Source: Bacteroidota bacterium (GTDB lineage: Bacteria; Bacteroidota; Bacteroidia; Chitinophagales; Chitinophagaceae). From it: DNA of 64,000 bases. The notes beneath the pieces were generated by a model that was not told where the DNA came from, made no database searches, and saw nothing but the letters and a program-made list of their open reading frames with translations. Shown in pieces: positions 5,858-13,444 of this stretch. The DNA is taken from contig JAFDXL010000002.1 in assembly GCA_018267955.1 (NCBI GenBank), forward strand, positions 268,873 to 332,872, given 5' to 3'. Within the stretch, counting starts at the first letter, position 1; the number at the start of each line of letters is the position of its first letter. The position numbers and the translations under genes are program-made.

Positions 5858-8347
5858 TCAGCGCCGCCTGAATATTTTATACACCTCGAACCATATAACG
5901 GAGATGAATGCGGCTGCAAGGCAAACTATCAATTGGCTAATGCCCGGCGCTGAAAGTTTGAAAAAACCTGCCAATACCGGTGTATAAAAAATACCTGCGC
6001 TAAGAGCAATGGTGATCATAAGCATACCGGTCAGCAGGTTGTTCCGGTAACGGAACATTTCAAAAACAGAGTAATAAAACGATCGATTGACTACTGTGAG
6101 GAATATATTGGCAAATATCAGTGTGGCAAATACCATAGTACGTGTAACCGTTTCATCGTATCCGCTACGAAGGCTATATAGATAAATACCAATTGTGGCG
6201 ATGGTGATACCAAGGCCCTGGAATATACTGAGTGTAAGTTCTTTGAAATTAAAAAACGTATCGGTCATGGTGCGGGGCGCACGCAGCATTGCATTCCTTT
6301 CAATGGGTTCGTTCTCATAAATGATAGAACAGGTGGGCCCCATGATCAGCTCGAGAAAGATGACATGTACCGGTGTAAAAACAGAAGGGTAACGCCATCC
6401 TAATATAGATGGTATAGCCACGGTGAGTATAATGGGAATATGGATGGATATGATATATTGGATAGCTTTTTTCAGGTTGGTATAGATGCGTCTGCCCATA
6501 GCTACCGCGATAACCATCTTCCCAAAATCATCATCAGTAATAATAAGCGATGATGCCTGCCGGGCTATCTCAGACCCGCGGCCACCCATAGCGATGCCAA
6601 TATGTGCAGCCTTCAAAGCAGGCCCATCGTTCACGCCATCGCCCGTCATTCCTACAATCTCTCCTTGTTCCTTCAGGCTATTCACTACCCTTAACTTCAT
6701 CTCTGGAAACATACGGGCGAAAATATTGTTAGATTTTACGAGTGTACTGAAAGATACCTCGTCTGCATCTGCCATTTCTGCCCCTGTTATTACGCGGTCG
6801 CTTCCGCTAAAATGAAGTTGCTGTGCTATCGCTGTTGTTGTAGCCGGATTATCGCCGGTAATGATCTTTACTTTTATGCCCGCAGCATATAGTTGTTTTA
6901 AAACTGCCTCCATATTTTTTCTCGGAGGATCGTAAAAGCCAACCAGCCCCAGGAACCTGAAATTAAATTCCTGCTGAGTTTCCGGGAAATTGTTTCCTGG
7001 ATGCTCCGCTACTGCAACCCCTAATACCCGCAAGCCGGATCTAGCCATCTCGTTATTTACTGCCAATATTTTCTCTTTTTCAGCAGGTGCCAGGTTCGAA
7101 TATTTTACGATGGCTTCCGGTGCGCCTTTTGCGGCAATAATGCGCTTCCCATCTTTGTTTTCAAAGATATGCGTCATCATTGGGGGCTTACCTCCTAATG
7201 GGTACTCATGTATTTTCTGATATAGTAAACGTTCGTCCGGTAACCATTTTATATACGCTTCATGCAGTGCTTTTTCCATGGGGTCGAACGGCACCGTTTC
7301 GCTGGCCCACATGGCAATATTGATCACTTCTAAAGAGGAGGGGTTGTTCCAGCCTGTGTTTGTTTTGATCGTACCGGATTCCATATCAAAGACGCTGTGC
7401 AGTTCCATCCTGTTCTCTGTGATGGTACCGGTTTTATCGGCACATAAAACTGTAGCCGCACCAAGAGATTCCACCGTGCCTGTTTCCTTCACTATTATAC
7501 CATGCTTCATCAACCGCATAGCGCCTATTGCCATAAATACGGTAAATGCAACCGGTATCTCTTCGGGCAATACAGACATGGCTATCGTAAGCCCTTTAAG
7601 GAGGCTTTGCAGTAAGTTACCATCACGTAAATAATTAATGCCCCATATCAGCAGGAATATAACGACACCAACCGCGGCCATTTTTCGCACAAAAGAACTA
7701 ATCTGCAGTTGCAGCGGTGTTTTAGGCTTTGCCACATCTTTTATAGACAAGCCAATTTGCCCCAGCCGGGTATGGATACCAATTTGCGTAACTTCGAACA
7801 CACATTGCCCGCTCTCTACAAGGGTACCGCTATATACTTTACTATCACCATTGCCAATATCCTTTACTACTCCAAATGCTTCACCCGTAAGTATAGACTC
7901 GTTTACTACAAAATCATTGCATTGCTTTACCGCACCATCTGCGGGTATCAGTTCACCTTCTGACGCTACTACATAATCGCCCACTACTATATCTTCGGAT
8001 GGCAATTTTACGACTTGCCCGTCACGTATTACGGTAACGCTTGGCTGGCTATACTTTTGTAAAGCATCCAATGCTTTACGGCTTCGCCTGTCCTGGTAGA
8101 AAGAGATAGCTGACACTACAATAATGGCACCAAGCATGAACCATGCTTCCGACAAATCACCAAGAATAAAATAGATAGCAGAACATGCCAGCAATAGCAG
8201 GAACATTGGCTCTGTAACCGCATCTTTCAGCGTTTGCCAAAAGGCTGCATTGCTCTTATCCTCTATCTTGTTAACGCCATAAGCTTCCCTCGCGCGGTCT
8301 ACTTCGCCCGCTGTTAGACCTTTAAATGGAAATGGATTTGCAGGCAT
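5858..8347 (-). CDS. P2-type cation-transporting ATPase
   Basis: Inner-membrane pump of the P-type ATPase superfamily, 829 residues. Seen in order: TM1-2, the actuator loop with SILTGE (151-156), TM4 motif LPEEIP (260-265), phosphorylation site DKTGT (Asp304), nucleotide-binding KGAPE (407-411), TGDN (497-500), hinge TGDGVND (568-574), and about six C-terminal membrane helices. There is no N-terminal heavy-metal domain and no CPC, so it is not a copper pump. The PEEIP helix and the TM6 segment LELIMGPTCS set it apart from SERCA-like pumps; the ion cannot be assigned. It starts 5 nt after the CoA-transferase gene, so the two are cotranscribed from the box-containing promoter near 9643. Related pumps occur in hypoxia regulons of other bacteria. 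Confidence 0.93.
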   Translation of the reverse strand: MPANPFPFKGLTAGEVDRAREAYGVNKIEDKSNAAFWQTLKDAVTEPMFLLLLACSAIYFILGDLSEAWFMLGAIIVVSAISFYQDRRSRKALDALQKYSQPSVTVIRDGQVVKLPSEDIVVGDYVVASEGELIPADGAVKQCNDFVVNESILTGEAFGVVKDIGNGDSKVYSGTLVESGQCVFEVTQIGIHTRLGQIGLSIKDVAKPKTPLQLQISSFVRKMAAVGVVIFLLIWGINYLRDGNLLQSLLKGLTIAMSVLPEEIPVAFTVFMAIGAMRLMKHGIIVKETGTVESLGAATVLCADKTGTITENRMELHSVFDMESGTIKTNTGWNNPSSLEVINIAMWASETVPFDPMEKALHEAYIKWLPDERLLYQKIHEYPLGGKPPMMTHIFENKDGKRIIAAKGAPEAIVKYSNLAPAEKEKILAVNNEMARSGLRVLGVAVAEHPGNNFPETQQEFNFRFLGLVGFYDPPRKNMEAVLKQLYAAGIKVKIITGDNPATTTAIAQQLHFSGSDRVITGAEMADADEVSFSTLVKSNNIFARMFPEMKLRVVNSLKEQGEIVGMTGDGVNDGPALKAAHIGIAMGGRGSEIARQASSLIITDDDFGKMVIAVAMGRRIYTNLKKAIQYIISIHIPIILTVAIPSILGWRYPSVFTPVHVIFLELIMGPTCSIIYENEPIERNAMLRAPRTMTDTFFNFKELTLSIFQGLGITIATIGIYLYSLRSGYDETVTRTMVFATLIFANIFLTVVNRSFYYSVFEMFRYRNNLLTGMLMITIALSAGIFYTPVLAGFFKLSAPGISQLIVCLAAAFISVIWFEVYKIFRRR

Positions 8348-8352
8348 AGTTT

Positions 8353-9630
8353 CTATTGCTTAAATCGCTCATAGCACGCCCTTTCTAAAGCCTCCCTATG
8401 ATCGGGATGGGCAATGCTGATAAGTAATTTAGCTCTTTGTTCCATATTTTTCCCATAAAGATTTACTACACCATATTCTGTAACCACATAATGTACATGT
8501 CCCCTCGTCGTTACTACACCCGCACCATTCTTTAAGAAAGGAACGATACGCGATATTCCTGAATTGGTGACCGACGGAATAGCGATAATGGGTTTGCCAC
8601 CTTCTGAAAGTGAAGCCCCACGCATAAAATCCATCTGCCCGCCAATGCCGGAGAATTGATAGGTACCTATAGAGTCGGCACATATCTGTCCGGTAAGATC
8701 TATTTCTATTGCACTGTTAATTGCTACTGCTTTAGGATTGGTACGTATCACGTCGCTATCATTCACATAGGCAACATCCATAAAAGAAACAGAAGGGTTA
8801 TCATCTACGAAATCGTACACTTTTTTTGTCCCCAACGTAAAGGTGGTAACTATTTTGCCGGGCCTTACCGTTTTGTATTCATTCGTGATCACTCCTTTCT
8901 CTACCAAAGGAATAATACCATCTGAGAACATCTCTGTATGGATGCCCAGCCCTTTGTGGCAATCGAGCCAACTAAGTACAGCGTCGGGTATGCTGCCAAT
9001 ACCCATTTGCAATGTAGACCTGTCTTCTATAAGGGATGCTACATGCTTGCCAATTAACGTAGTCCGTTCATCTTTTTTAGAACCATAATCTACTTCCGGC
9101 AATGCTACATCTTCCCATACCATAGCATCCAATTTAGAAACGTGTACCTGCCCATCTCCGTGGGTGCGGGGCATTTTAGGATTTACCTGGGCAATGATCT
9201 TTTTTGCTGTCCTGACAGCGCTGAGGGCGGCATCTATCGATGTGCCCAGTGTACAGTACCCATGCTTATCGGGCGGTGACACATGAATCAATGCAACATC
9301 AAGCGGCAGAAAACCTTTTTTAAACATTTGTGGTATCTCGCTAAGGAACACAGGCACATAATCCCCCGCTCCGGAATTGACCCATTCGCGCACATTGGCC
9401 GATACAAAAAGGGAGTTGAGCCTAAAACTGTTTTTTATCTCGGGAGTATTCCAATTGATCTCGCCCTGCAGGCTTATAGATACTAATTCTACCCCTTTTA
9501 CCTTGCCGGCGCGAGCCAACAACGCATTTAATAATTTCAAAGGTGTGGCCGCGCTGCCATGTACAAATACCCTGCTATTATCCGGTATATGCTGCACTGC
9601 CTCTTCGGCAGTTGTGTAGTTAAAATTCAT
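8353..9630 (-). CDS. Acetyl-CoA hydrolase / CoA-transferase family protein
   Basis: Cytosolic enzyme of the acetyl-CoA hydrolase/4-hydroxybutyrate CoA-transferase family, moving CoA between short acyl groups and acetate. The 425-residue product starts MNFNYTTAEEAVQHIP. Landmarks are VALIHVSPPDKHGYCTLGTS, the middle ERTTLIGKHVASLIEDRSTL with the glycine-rich LQMGIGSIPDAVLS, and the C-terminal IGGQMDFMRGASLSEGGKPI typical of the family. The open frame extends to 9693, but that segment covers the promoter boxes. The -7 match (9643-9636) ends only 5 nt before the ATG, so the mRNA may be nearly leaderless. First gene of the operon with the P-type ATPase. A role in acetate or ATP-yielding fermentation under low oxygen is an inference; the exact acyl substrate is not visible. 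Confidence 0.9.
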   Translation of the reverse strand: MNFNYTTAEEAVQHIPDNSRVFVHGSAATPLKLLNALLARAGKVKGVELVSISLQGEINWNTPEIKNSFRLNSLFVSANVREWVNSGAGDYVPVFLSEIPQMFKKGFLPLDVALIHVSPPDKHGYCTLGTSIDAALSAVRTAKKIIAQVNPKMPRTHGDGQVHVSKLDAMVWEDVALPEVDYGSKKDERTTLIGKHVASLIEDRSTLQMGIGSIPDAVLSWLDCHKGLGIHTEMFSDGIIPLVEKGVITNEYKTVRPGKIVTTFTLGTKKVYDFVDDNPSVSFMDVAYVNDSDVIRTNPKAVAINSAIEIDLTGQICADSIGTYQFSGIGGQMDFMRGASLSEGGKPIIAIPSVTNSGISRIVPFLKNGAGVVTTRGHVHYVVTEYGVVNLYGKNMEQRAKLLISIAHPDHREALERACYERFKQ

Positions 9631-9635
9631 AAAAG

Positions 9636-9730
9636 CAAAATTAGATACAGCCGGCCCGGAGAAACTGACCACAATCATTATTTGAGTATACAATGGTCAT
9701 ATTAGTTGTATGTGCACAGAAATAATTTTG
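9636..9730. promoter_or_regulatory. Divergent promoter of the CoA-transferase operon and a helical-protein gene
   Basis: Full box TGAC-CACA-ATCA (9666-9677). At exactly 22 bp to the right is a half-box with only the second arm GTCA (9688-9699). Leftwards TAATTTTG (9643-9636) follows the full box after 22 nt. Rightwards TAATTTTG (9723-9730) follows the half-box after 23 nt. Both -7 elements are perfect TAnnTTTG matches. Confidence 0.75.
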
Positions 9731-9743
9731 GTTTTTACCCAAT

Positions 9744-10214
9744 ATGAAAAAGTCCATTACCGGCCATAAATATGATAAAGTTACCATATCGGAATTGTCT
9801 CATCAATTCCATTTGGATTATTACTGTATCATATCTGCCATGTACCGTGAGGCACAAAATGGACTTGCTGAGCTGAAGCGCATTGACATTGGACAGGCCG
9901 TTGAACCCTATACAAAGAAGTGTGAAGAATTGCTGCAAGGGGTGAACTATTATATGATAAACAGGCAGGAGCTGATGTGCGGAAACAAAAAAGCGGAAGT
10001 GCATAATTCTTACCTGATAAGCCTAAAGCAGGCATTAAAAGAATTAAAGAACCTGGAACATGAAATTAAAGCCATTACAACACACCTATATTGCAATCTT
10101 GCATTCCACCCTCTGTGTTCCTCTTTGCAGAGAGTGATCGCATTGACGGATGCCTTATTGAAGGAGCTCATCATTTTTGAAAAAAGGCTTCTTAATATCC
10201 AACAAACTCATTAA
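9744..10214 (+). CDS. All-helical hypothetical protein, 156 aa
   Basis: Not recognised. Starts MKKSITGHKYDKVTISELSH and appears entirely alpha-helical, with regular leucine spacing (LKQALKELKNLEHEIKAI) and several Cys and His. By eye it resembles the protein at 28261-28812: both begin with an LSHQFHLDYY / LAERLNEDYY-type helix, have an R-x-E-(I/L)-M middle helix, and end in a helix with a phenylalanine or leucine next to Glu (IIFEKRLL versus FYLEEACLIP). That layout recalls a four-helix hemerythrin-like bundle, but the iron-binding His set is not conserved here, so this stays a guess. Predicted leader about 9 nt. The next gene starts 18 nt downstream. Confidence 0.7.
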   Translation: MKKSITGHKYDKVTISELSHQFHLDYYCIISAMYREAQNGLAELKRIDIGQAVEPYTKKCEELLQGVNYYMINRQELMCGNKKAEVHNSYLISLKQALKELKNLEHEIKAITTHLYCNLAFHPLCSSLQRVIALTDALLKELIIFEKRLLNIQQTH

Positions 10215-10232
10215 TTGATTTAGTAAAAACAC

Positions 10233-10583
10233 ATGATTGACAATAGCGAGAAATATAGCTATGAGATAAAAGGGTGGATACGGACACTAGACTATCTGCA
10301 ACAAGAGAATATCCATATGAAAAACCAGATATCGGATATCCTTTCGCTTAATGCTGCACCCAATGTTTTAGACAGAATAGAACAGTACAACAATCTATTT
10401 CTGAATAAGGATACGGTTATAGCTTTTTTACGCAGAGACATAAAAAAACTCCAGGAGAATAATTTATCTCCTGAAGAATTTCATAAAAAACGTATCACTT
10501 TAAGGTATGATATGGAAAAGATGGAAAAGGAATTCGGCAACCTGAAATATAATTTCACTAATTATATTCACGAGGTGCTTTAG
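10233..10583 (+). CDS. Coiled-coil hypothetical protein, 116 aa (paralogue of 12930-13313)
   Basis: Not recognised. A helical, charged protein starting MIDNSEKYSYEIKGWIRTLD. Its first half aligns by eye with the protein at 12930-13313: GWIRTLDYLQQEN against DWIRALDFYKQEL, then an Ile/Leu-S-x-I stretch, NVLDRIEQYNNLF against DVLKQVEHFENAF, and a shared D-x3-L-x2-D pattern. The two copies flank the sensor-kinase/regulator pair. It lies 18 nt downstream of the 156-residue gene, probably cotranscribed, and its stop codon overlaps the stop of the convergent response-regulator gene by a few bases. Confidence 0.72.
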   Translation: MIDNSEKYSYEIKGWIRTLDYLQQENIHMKNQISDILSLNAAPNVLDRIEQYNNLFLNKDTVIAFLRRDIKKLQENNLSPEEFHKKRITLRYDMEKMEKEFGNLKYNFTNYIHEVL

Positions 10584-11638
10584 TTTACCAAATTGCGCAG
10601 TTTCTTTTCATCCAGCACTACTATATCGCCCTTTACGATATCAATTAACTTCTCTTCTTTAAAATCGCTGAGCGTGCGTATCAGGGATTCTTTGGCGGTG
10701 CCTGCTATTGTGGCAAGATTATCGCGGCTGATATCTATGTAAAACGGCTGCTTGCTGCCATTAGAATATTTCTCTGACACTGTGATAATTGCATTGGCAA
10801 CCTTTTTCCTGAGAGAATTGTACGCCAGCCCCAATAGTTGTTGTTCTTTTTCCGATACATTCTTTGCAAGCAGTTCCACTATCTTCTTCATCGCATCGGG
10901 GTTCTTACTCAACAGATCTTCAAACGTATCACGCGGTATTACAGCTATCTCACAATCTTCCATCGTTTCAGCGGTATCCTTATAGGGCGTATGCTCTAAA
11001 ATAGGAACATAACCGAAGAAATCGCCCTCATGATATATAGCAGTTACCAATTCTTTGCCATCGTCATTGGTACGGTAGGTTTTCACTTTCCCTTTATCTA
11101 TGTAAAACAACCTTACAGCATGGTTGCCCTCGCTATAAATAACCTGTTTCTTTTTAAACTTGTTAATATGCCCTTCTTCGGCAAACGCATCTAATATGTT
11201 TTTACCTCCGGAATAACTGATGATGGCACTTAACCCTTCGATACCATGCCCTACATCTTTTTTCAGTAAGTCGCTTTTCCTGAGCCTGCTCTCGATAGCC
11301 TTTAGCACTTCGGTGCTGTTAAATGGTTTGGTGATATAATCATCCGCGCCTAATTCCATTCCCCTTCGTACATCGGCCCTTTCGGTCTTTGCGGTTAGAA
11401 ATATAAAAGGTACGTTTTGCGTTGCAGGGTTGTTTTGAATCATATGGATCACTCCATAGCCATCCAGATCGGGCATCATGATATCGCAAAGGATGATATC
11501 GGGTGTGGACTCAAACGCAAATGCAACACCCTGTTTACCTCCTTCTGCCTTCATTACCTTATAGCCAGACAGCTCCAGTATTTCGGCCAGGTTTTCCCTG
11601 ATATTTATATTGTCTTCTATTAATAAAATAGTCTTCAT
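10580..11638 (-). CDS. Response regulator with receiver domain fused to a Crp/Fnr-type output
   Basis: Two-component regulator of 352 residues. The receiver (1-120) has the acidic pair E8/D9, phosphoacceptor Asp52 in LCDIMMPDLDG, Thr82 in LTAKTERADV and Lys104 in YITKPF. A cyclic-nucleotide-binding-like beta-roll follows (about 150-260; VIYSEGNHAVRLFYIDKGKV, GDFFGY), then a winged helix (about 275-352). The recognition helix GTAKESLIRTLSDF keeps the Glu and Arg that contact G and A in TGA half-sites of Crp and FNR. The start at 11638 (MKTILLIEDN) fits the receiver boundary; the frame is open to 11689 inside the kinase gene. It directly follows the kinase gene. It is a candidate reader of the TGAY-N4-RTCA boxes around it. 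No N-terminal Fe-S cysteines. Confidence 0.95.
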   Translation of the reverse strand: MKTILLIEDNINIRENLAEILELSGYKVMKAEGGKQGVAFAFESTPDIILCDIMMPDLDGYGVIHMIQNNPATQNVPFIFLTAKTERADVRRGMELGADDYITKPFNSTEVLKAIESRLRKSDLLKKDVGHGIEGLSAIISYSGGKNILDAFAEEGHINKFKKKQVIYSEGNHAVRLFYIDKGKVKTYRTNDDGKELVTAIYHEGDFFGYVPILEHTPYKDTAETMEDCEIAVIPRDTFEDLLSKNPDAMKKIVELLAKNVSEKEQQLLGLAYNSLRKKVANAIITVSEKYSNGSKQPFYIDISRDNLATIAGTAKESLIRTLSDFKEEKLIDIVKGDIVVLDEKKLRNLVN

Positions 11639-11639
11639 A

Positions 11640-12791
11640 CTATTGACGATTTGGTTGGAATTCCACAATAAATTCTGTTCCTTCTCCAAGAGAACTTTTG
11701 CATTTTATAGTCCCGTTAAGCAGTTCGGCATATTTGGCTACAATGTGCAGGCCAAGCCCGGTACCTTCTATATTTATCACATTTGACCCACGGAAGAAAC
11801 GCTCAAATAAATGCTCCTGATCTTCCTCCGAAATACCAACCCCCTGGTCTTTAACAGATAATGTCAATACTCCGTTTATAAGAGATGTGCGAACAGTAAT
11901 TATTGTACCCTCATCAGAGAACTTCATGGCATTGGATACCAGGTTCATGAGGATATGCTTTAACAATGCCGGGTCCTGCATGATCAATTCATCACCGGTG
12001 TGCTGATAATCGATGGACTGACCTTTTTTAAGAATGGTGGTTAATTCTGACAAGAAATCTTCTGTAAGCTCCTTCAAATTGAGCTCAGATACTTTCACTT
12101 GTATCTTGCCTTCCTCTATCTTACCAACAGATAAGAAATCATCGAGAATATCCGTAAGCAGGTTTACCGAAGATACAATCCGCTGTATATGTCTTTCCCG
12201 CTTGGGCTGGTCTTCTGCCTGTGTGTATTGAGAAACAAGATAGGCCGAGGACCAGATAGTACTTAATGGCGTCCTGAATTCGTGCGAAGCCATGGAAACA
12301 AACCTTGATTTTAACTCATTCAGGTCTTTCTCCTTTGCCAGCGCTTCCTCCAGAGAATGCGTACGTTCTTTTACTTTCTGCTCTAATTCTTCGTTCAGCT
12401 TCAGCAACGCCTTTTCTGATTCTTTACGAGAGGTAATATCAATAATAAAGGCTACACTAAACCTCCCTTCTGAGGTTTCATAGGTGCTGAGGCTGACTTC
12501 TACCGGAAATTCAGAACCATCTTTGCGCCTGCCGTGCAGATCTAGCCCAATACCCATGGGCCTGTTATGCGGGTTATGATTGTGAAAATGATCGCGATGC
12601 TGCTCGTGGCGATTTTTATAACGCTGGGGTATCAGGATTTCGATCTTTTTCCCATAAATCTCGTCCTTTTCGTATCCAAACTGATTGAGGGCATACTCGT
12701 TTACATAAACCATTTGCCCATTGGCATCAACAGCGATGATGCCAATGGCGGCGTTATTAAAGAGGGCAAATTCAAAATATCTCCGGTCCAC
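11640..12791 (-). CDS. Cytosolic PAS histidine kinase, FixL-like
   Basis: Sensor kinase of 383 residues without membrane segments. The PAS domain (about 5-120) reads FGYEKDEIYGKKIEILIPQR, then a His-rich stretch with RHEQHRDHFHNHNPH, then GRRKDGSEFPVEVS. This follows the FixL heme-PAS layout (PYRxEHD, then IGIGR, then GKRRDGTTFP), placing His62 at the heme-ligand position. A coiled coil (about 122-160) leads to the H-box SHEFRTPL with His170, an N-box NLVSNAMKFS, and G-boxes DQGVGISEED and GTGLGLHIV. It stands just upstream of the receiver-Crp gene. The 138-bp upstream region holds no TGAY-N4-RTCA box, so the pair may be expressed constitutively. Heme binding is inference: similar PAS domains without heme exist. 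Confidence 0.93.
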   Translation of the reverse strand: MDRRYFEFALFNNAAIGIIAVDANGQMVYVNEYALNQFGYEKDEIYGKKIEILIPQRYKNRHEQHRDHFHNHNPHNRPMGIGLDLHGRRKDGSEFPVEVSLSTYETSEGRFSVAFIIDITSRKESEKALLKLNEELEQKVKERTHSLEEALAKEKDLNELKSRFVSMASHEFRTPLSTIWSSAYLVSQYTQAEDQPKRERHIQRIVSSVNLLTDILDDFLSVGKIEEGKIQVKVSELNLKELTEDFLSELTTILKKGQSIDYQHTGDELIMQDPALLKHILMNLVSNAMKFSDEGTIITVRTSLINGVLTLSVKDQGVGISEEDQEHLFERFFRGSNVINIEGTGLGLHIVAKYAELLNGTIKCKSSLGEGTEFIVEFQPNRQ

Positions 12792-12861
12792 ATGGTAATT
12801 TGTAGTACTAAATTAATACTTCAATTGATTTAAAGCAAAATACTTAACGTACAAATAATCA

Positions 12862-12898
12862 GGCCCTGGATATCACGGGAAACGTTAAATCCAGGGCC
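12862..12898 (-). terminator. Hairpin downstream of the 127-aa coiled-coil gene
   Basis: A 10-bp inverted repeat GGCCCTGGAT (12862-12871) / ATCCAGGGCC (12889-12898) with a 17-nt loop. It lies 31 nt beyond the minus-strand gene ending at 12930. There is no strong T-run, so it may terminate weakly or protect the 3' end. Confidence 0.6.
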
Positions 12899-12929
12899 GC
12901 TAAGGAAAGTTGCTGTTATTGCGATCAAA

Positions 12930-13313
12930 CTACATCCAGTCTGCCGAAAACTGGGTAAACTGATGTCTCAATTCATTGATCGCCTTTTCTTCAGCCGTAA
13001 ATCGTTCATGAAGGTTATTATGCTGCGTCAGTAAAGCAGCATCAATATACCCGGCTTTAGATTCCAGCAGCTGGTTACCAATGCTTACTACATTCAGGTG
13101 AACATCGTGATTCAGACGATCTATATTATCGCGCTGCACTTTAAAGGCGTTCTCAAAATGCTCTACCTGTTTCAACACATCAGCAGCTGAGTTTTTACCG
13201 GCAATCTCAGATAACCTGCTTTTCAAAATATTCAGCTCCTGCTTATAAAAATCTAATGCCCTTATCCAGTCATTATGTGCGTTGTTTACGTGCGTAATAC
13301 TTATTTTTTTCAT
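12930..13313 (-). CDS. Coiled-coil hypothetical protein, 127 aa (paralogue of 10233-10583)
   Basis: Not recognised. Starts MKKISITHVNNAHNDWIRAL and is predicted to be helical throughout with a charged surface. Its first half matches the 116-residue protein at 10233-10583 (the WIR-x-LD and VL-x2-(I/V)E signatures). The second half ends AINELRHQFTQFSADWM. No signal peptide, so cytosolic. It has its own promoter with a full box, a neighbouring one-mismatch box and a near-perfect -7 element; the predicted leader is about 27 nt. Small coiled-coil proteins controlled with Hsp20 and Usp could be stress-sequestration or ribosome-associated factors, but nothing in the sequence shows that. Confidence 0.75.
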   Translation of the reverse strand: MKKISITHVNNAHNDWIRALDFYKQELNILKSRLSEIAGKNSAADVLKQVEHFENAFKVQRDNIDRLNHDVHLNVVSIGNQLLESKAGYIDAALLTQHNNLHERFTAEEKAINELRHQFTQFSADWM

Positions 13314-13344
13314 GTTTAATGATTTTTACTATTTCAATGTGACG

Positions 13345-13440
13345 TAAAACTATACGTCGACCGTTTGACAGTTTATGACTGCTGTCATATCAATACATGA
13401 GTGTCATCATCTCCTATTCCCGTTTATGATAAGATTTTTG
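13345..13440. promoter_or_regulatory. Divergent promoter of the coiled-coil gene and L,D-transpeptidase, paired boxes
   Basis: Box TGAC-TGCT-GTCA (13376-13387) and a one-mismatch box TGAG-TGTC-ATCA (13398-13409), centres 22 bp apart. Leftwards TAGTTTTA (13352-13345) follows after 23 nt. Rightwards GATTTTTG (13433-13440) follows after 23 nt; each differs from TAnnTTTG at one base. The rightward element ends 4 nt before the L,D-transpeptidase ATG. An extra inverted repeat GACGTA-N6-TACGTC (13341-13358) overlaps the leftward -7 element. Confidence 0.7.
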
Positions 13441-13444
13441 CCGT

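Noticed and set aside
12792..12929. Autoregulation of the kinase/regulator operon by the same box
   Set aside because: No TGAY-N4-RTCA palindrome is present in this gap; only the terminator hairpin of the neighbouring gene.
13341..13358. Inverted repeat GACGTA-N6-TACGTC as a separate operator
   Set aside because: It overlaps the -7 element of the coiled-coil gene and occurs nowhere else in the window as far as I can see; could be chance.
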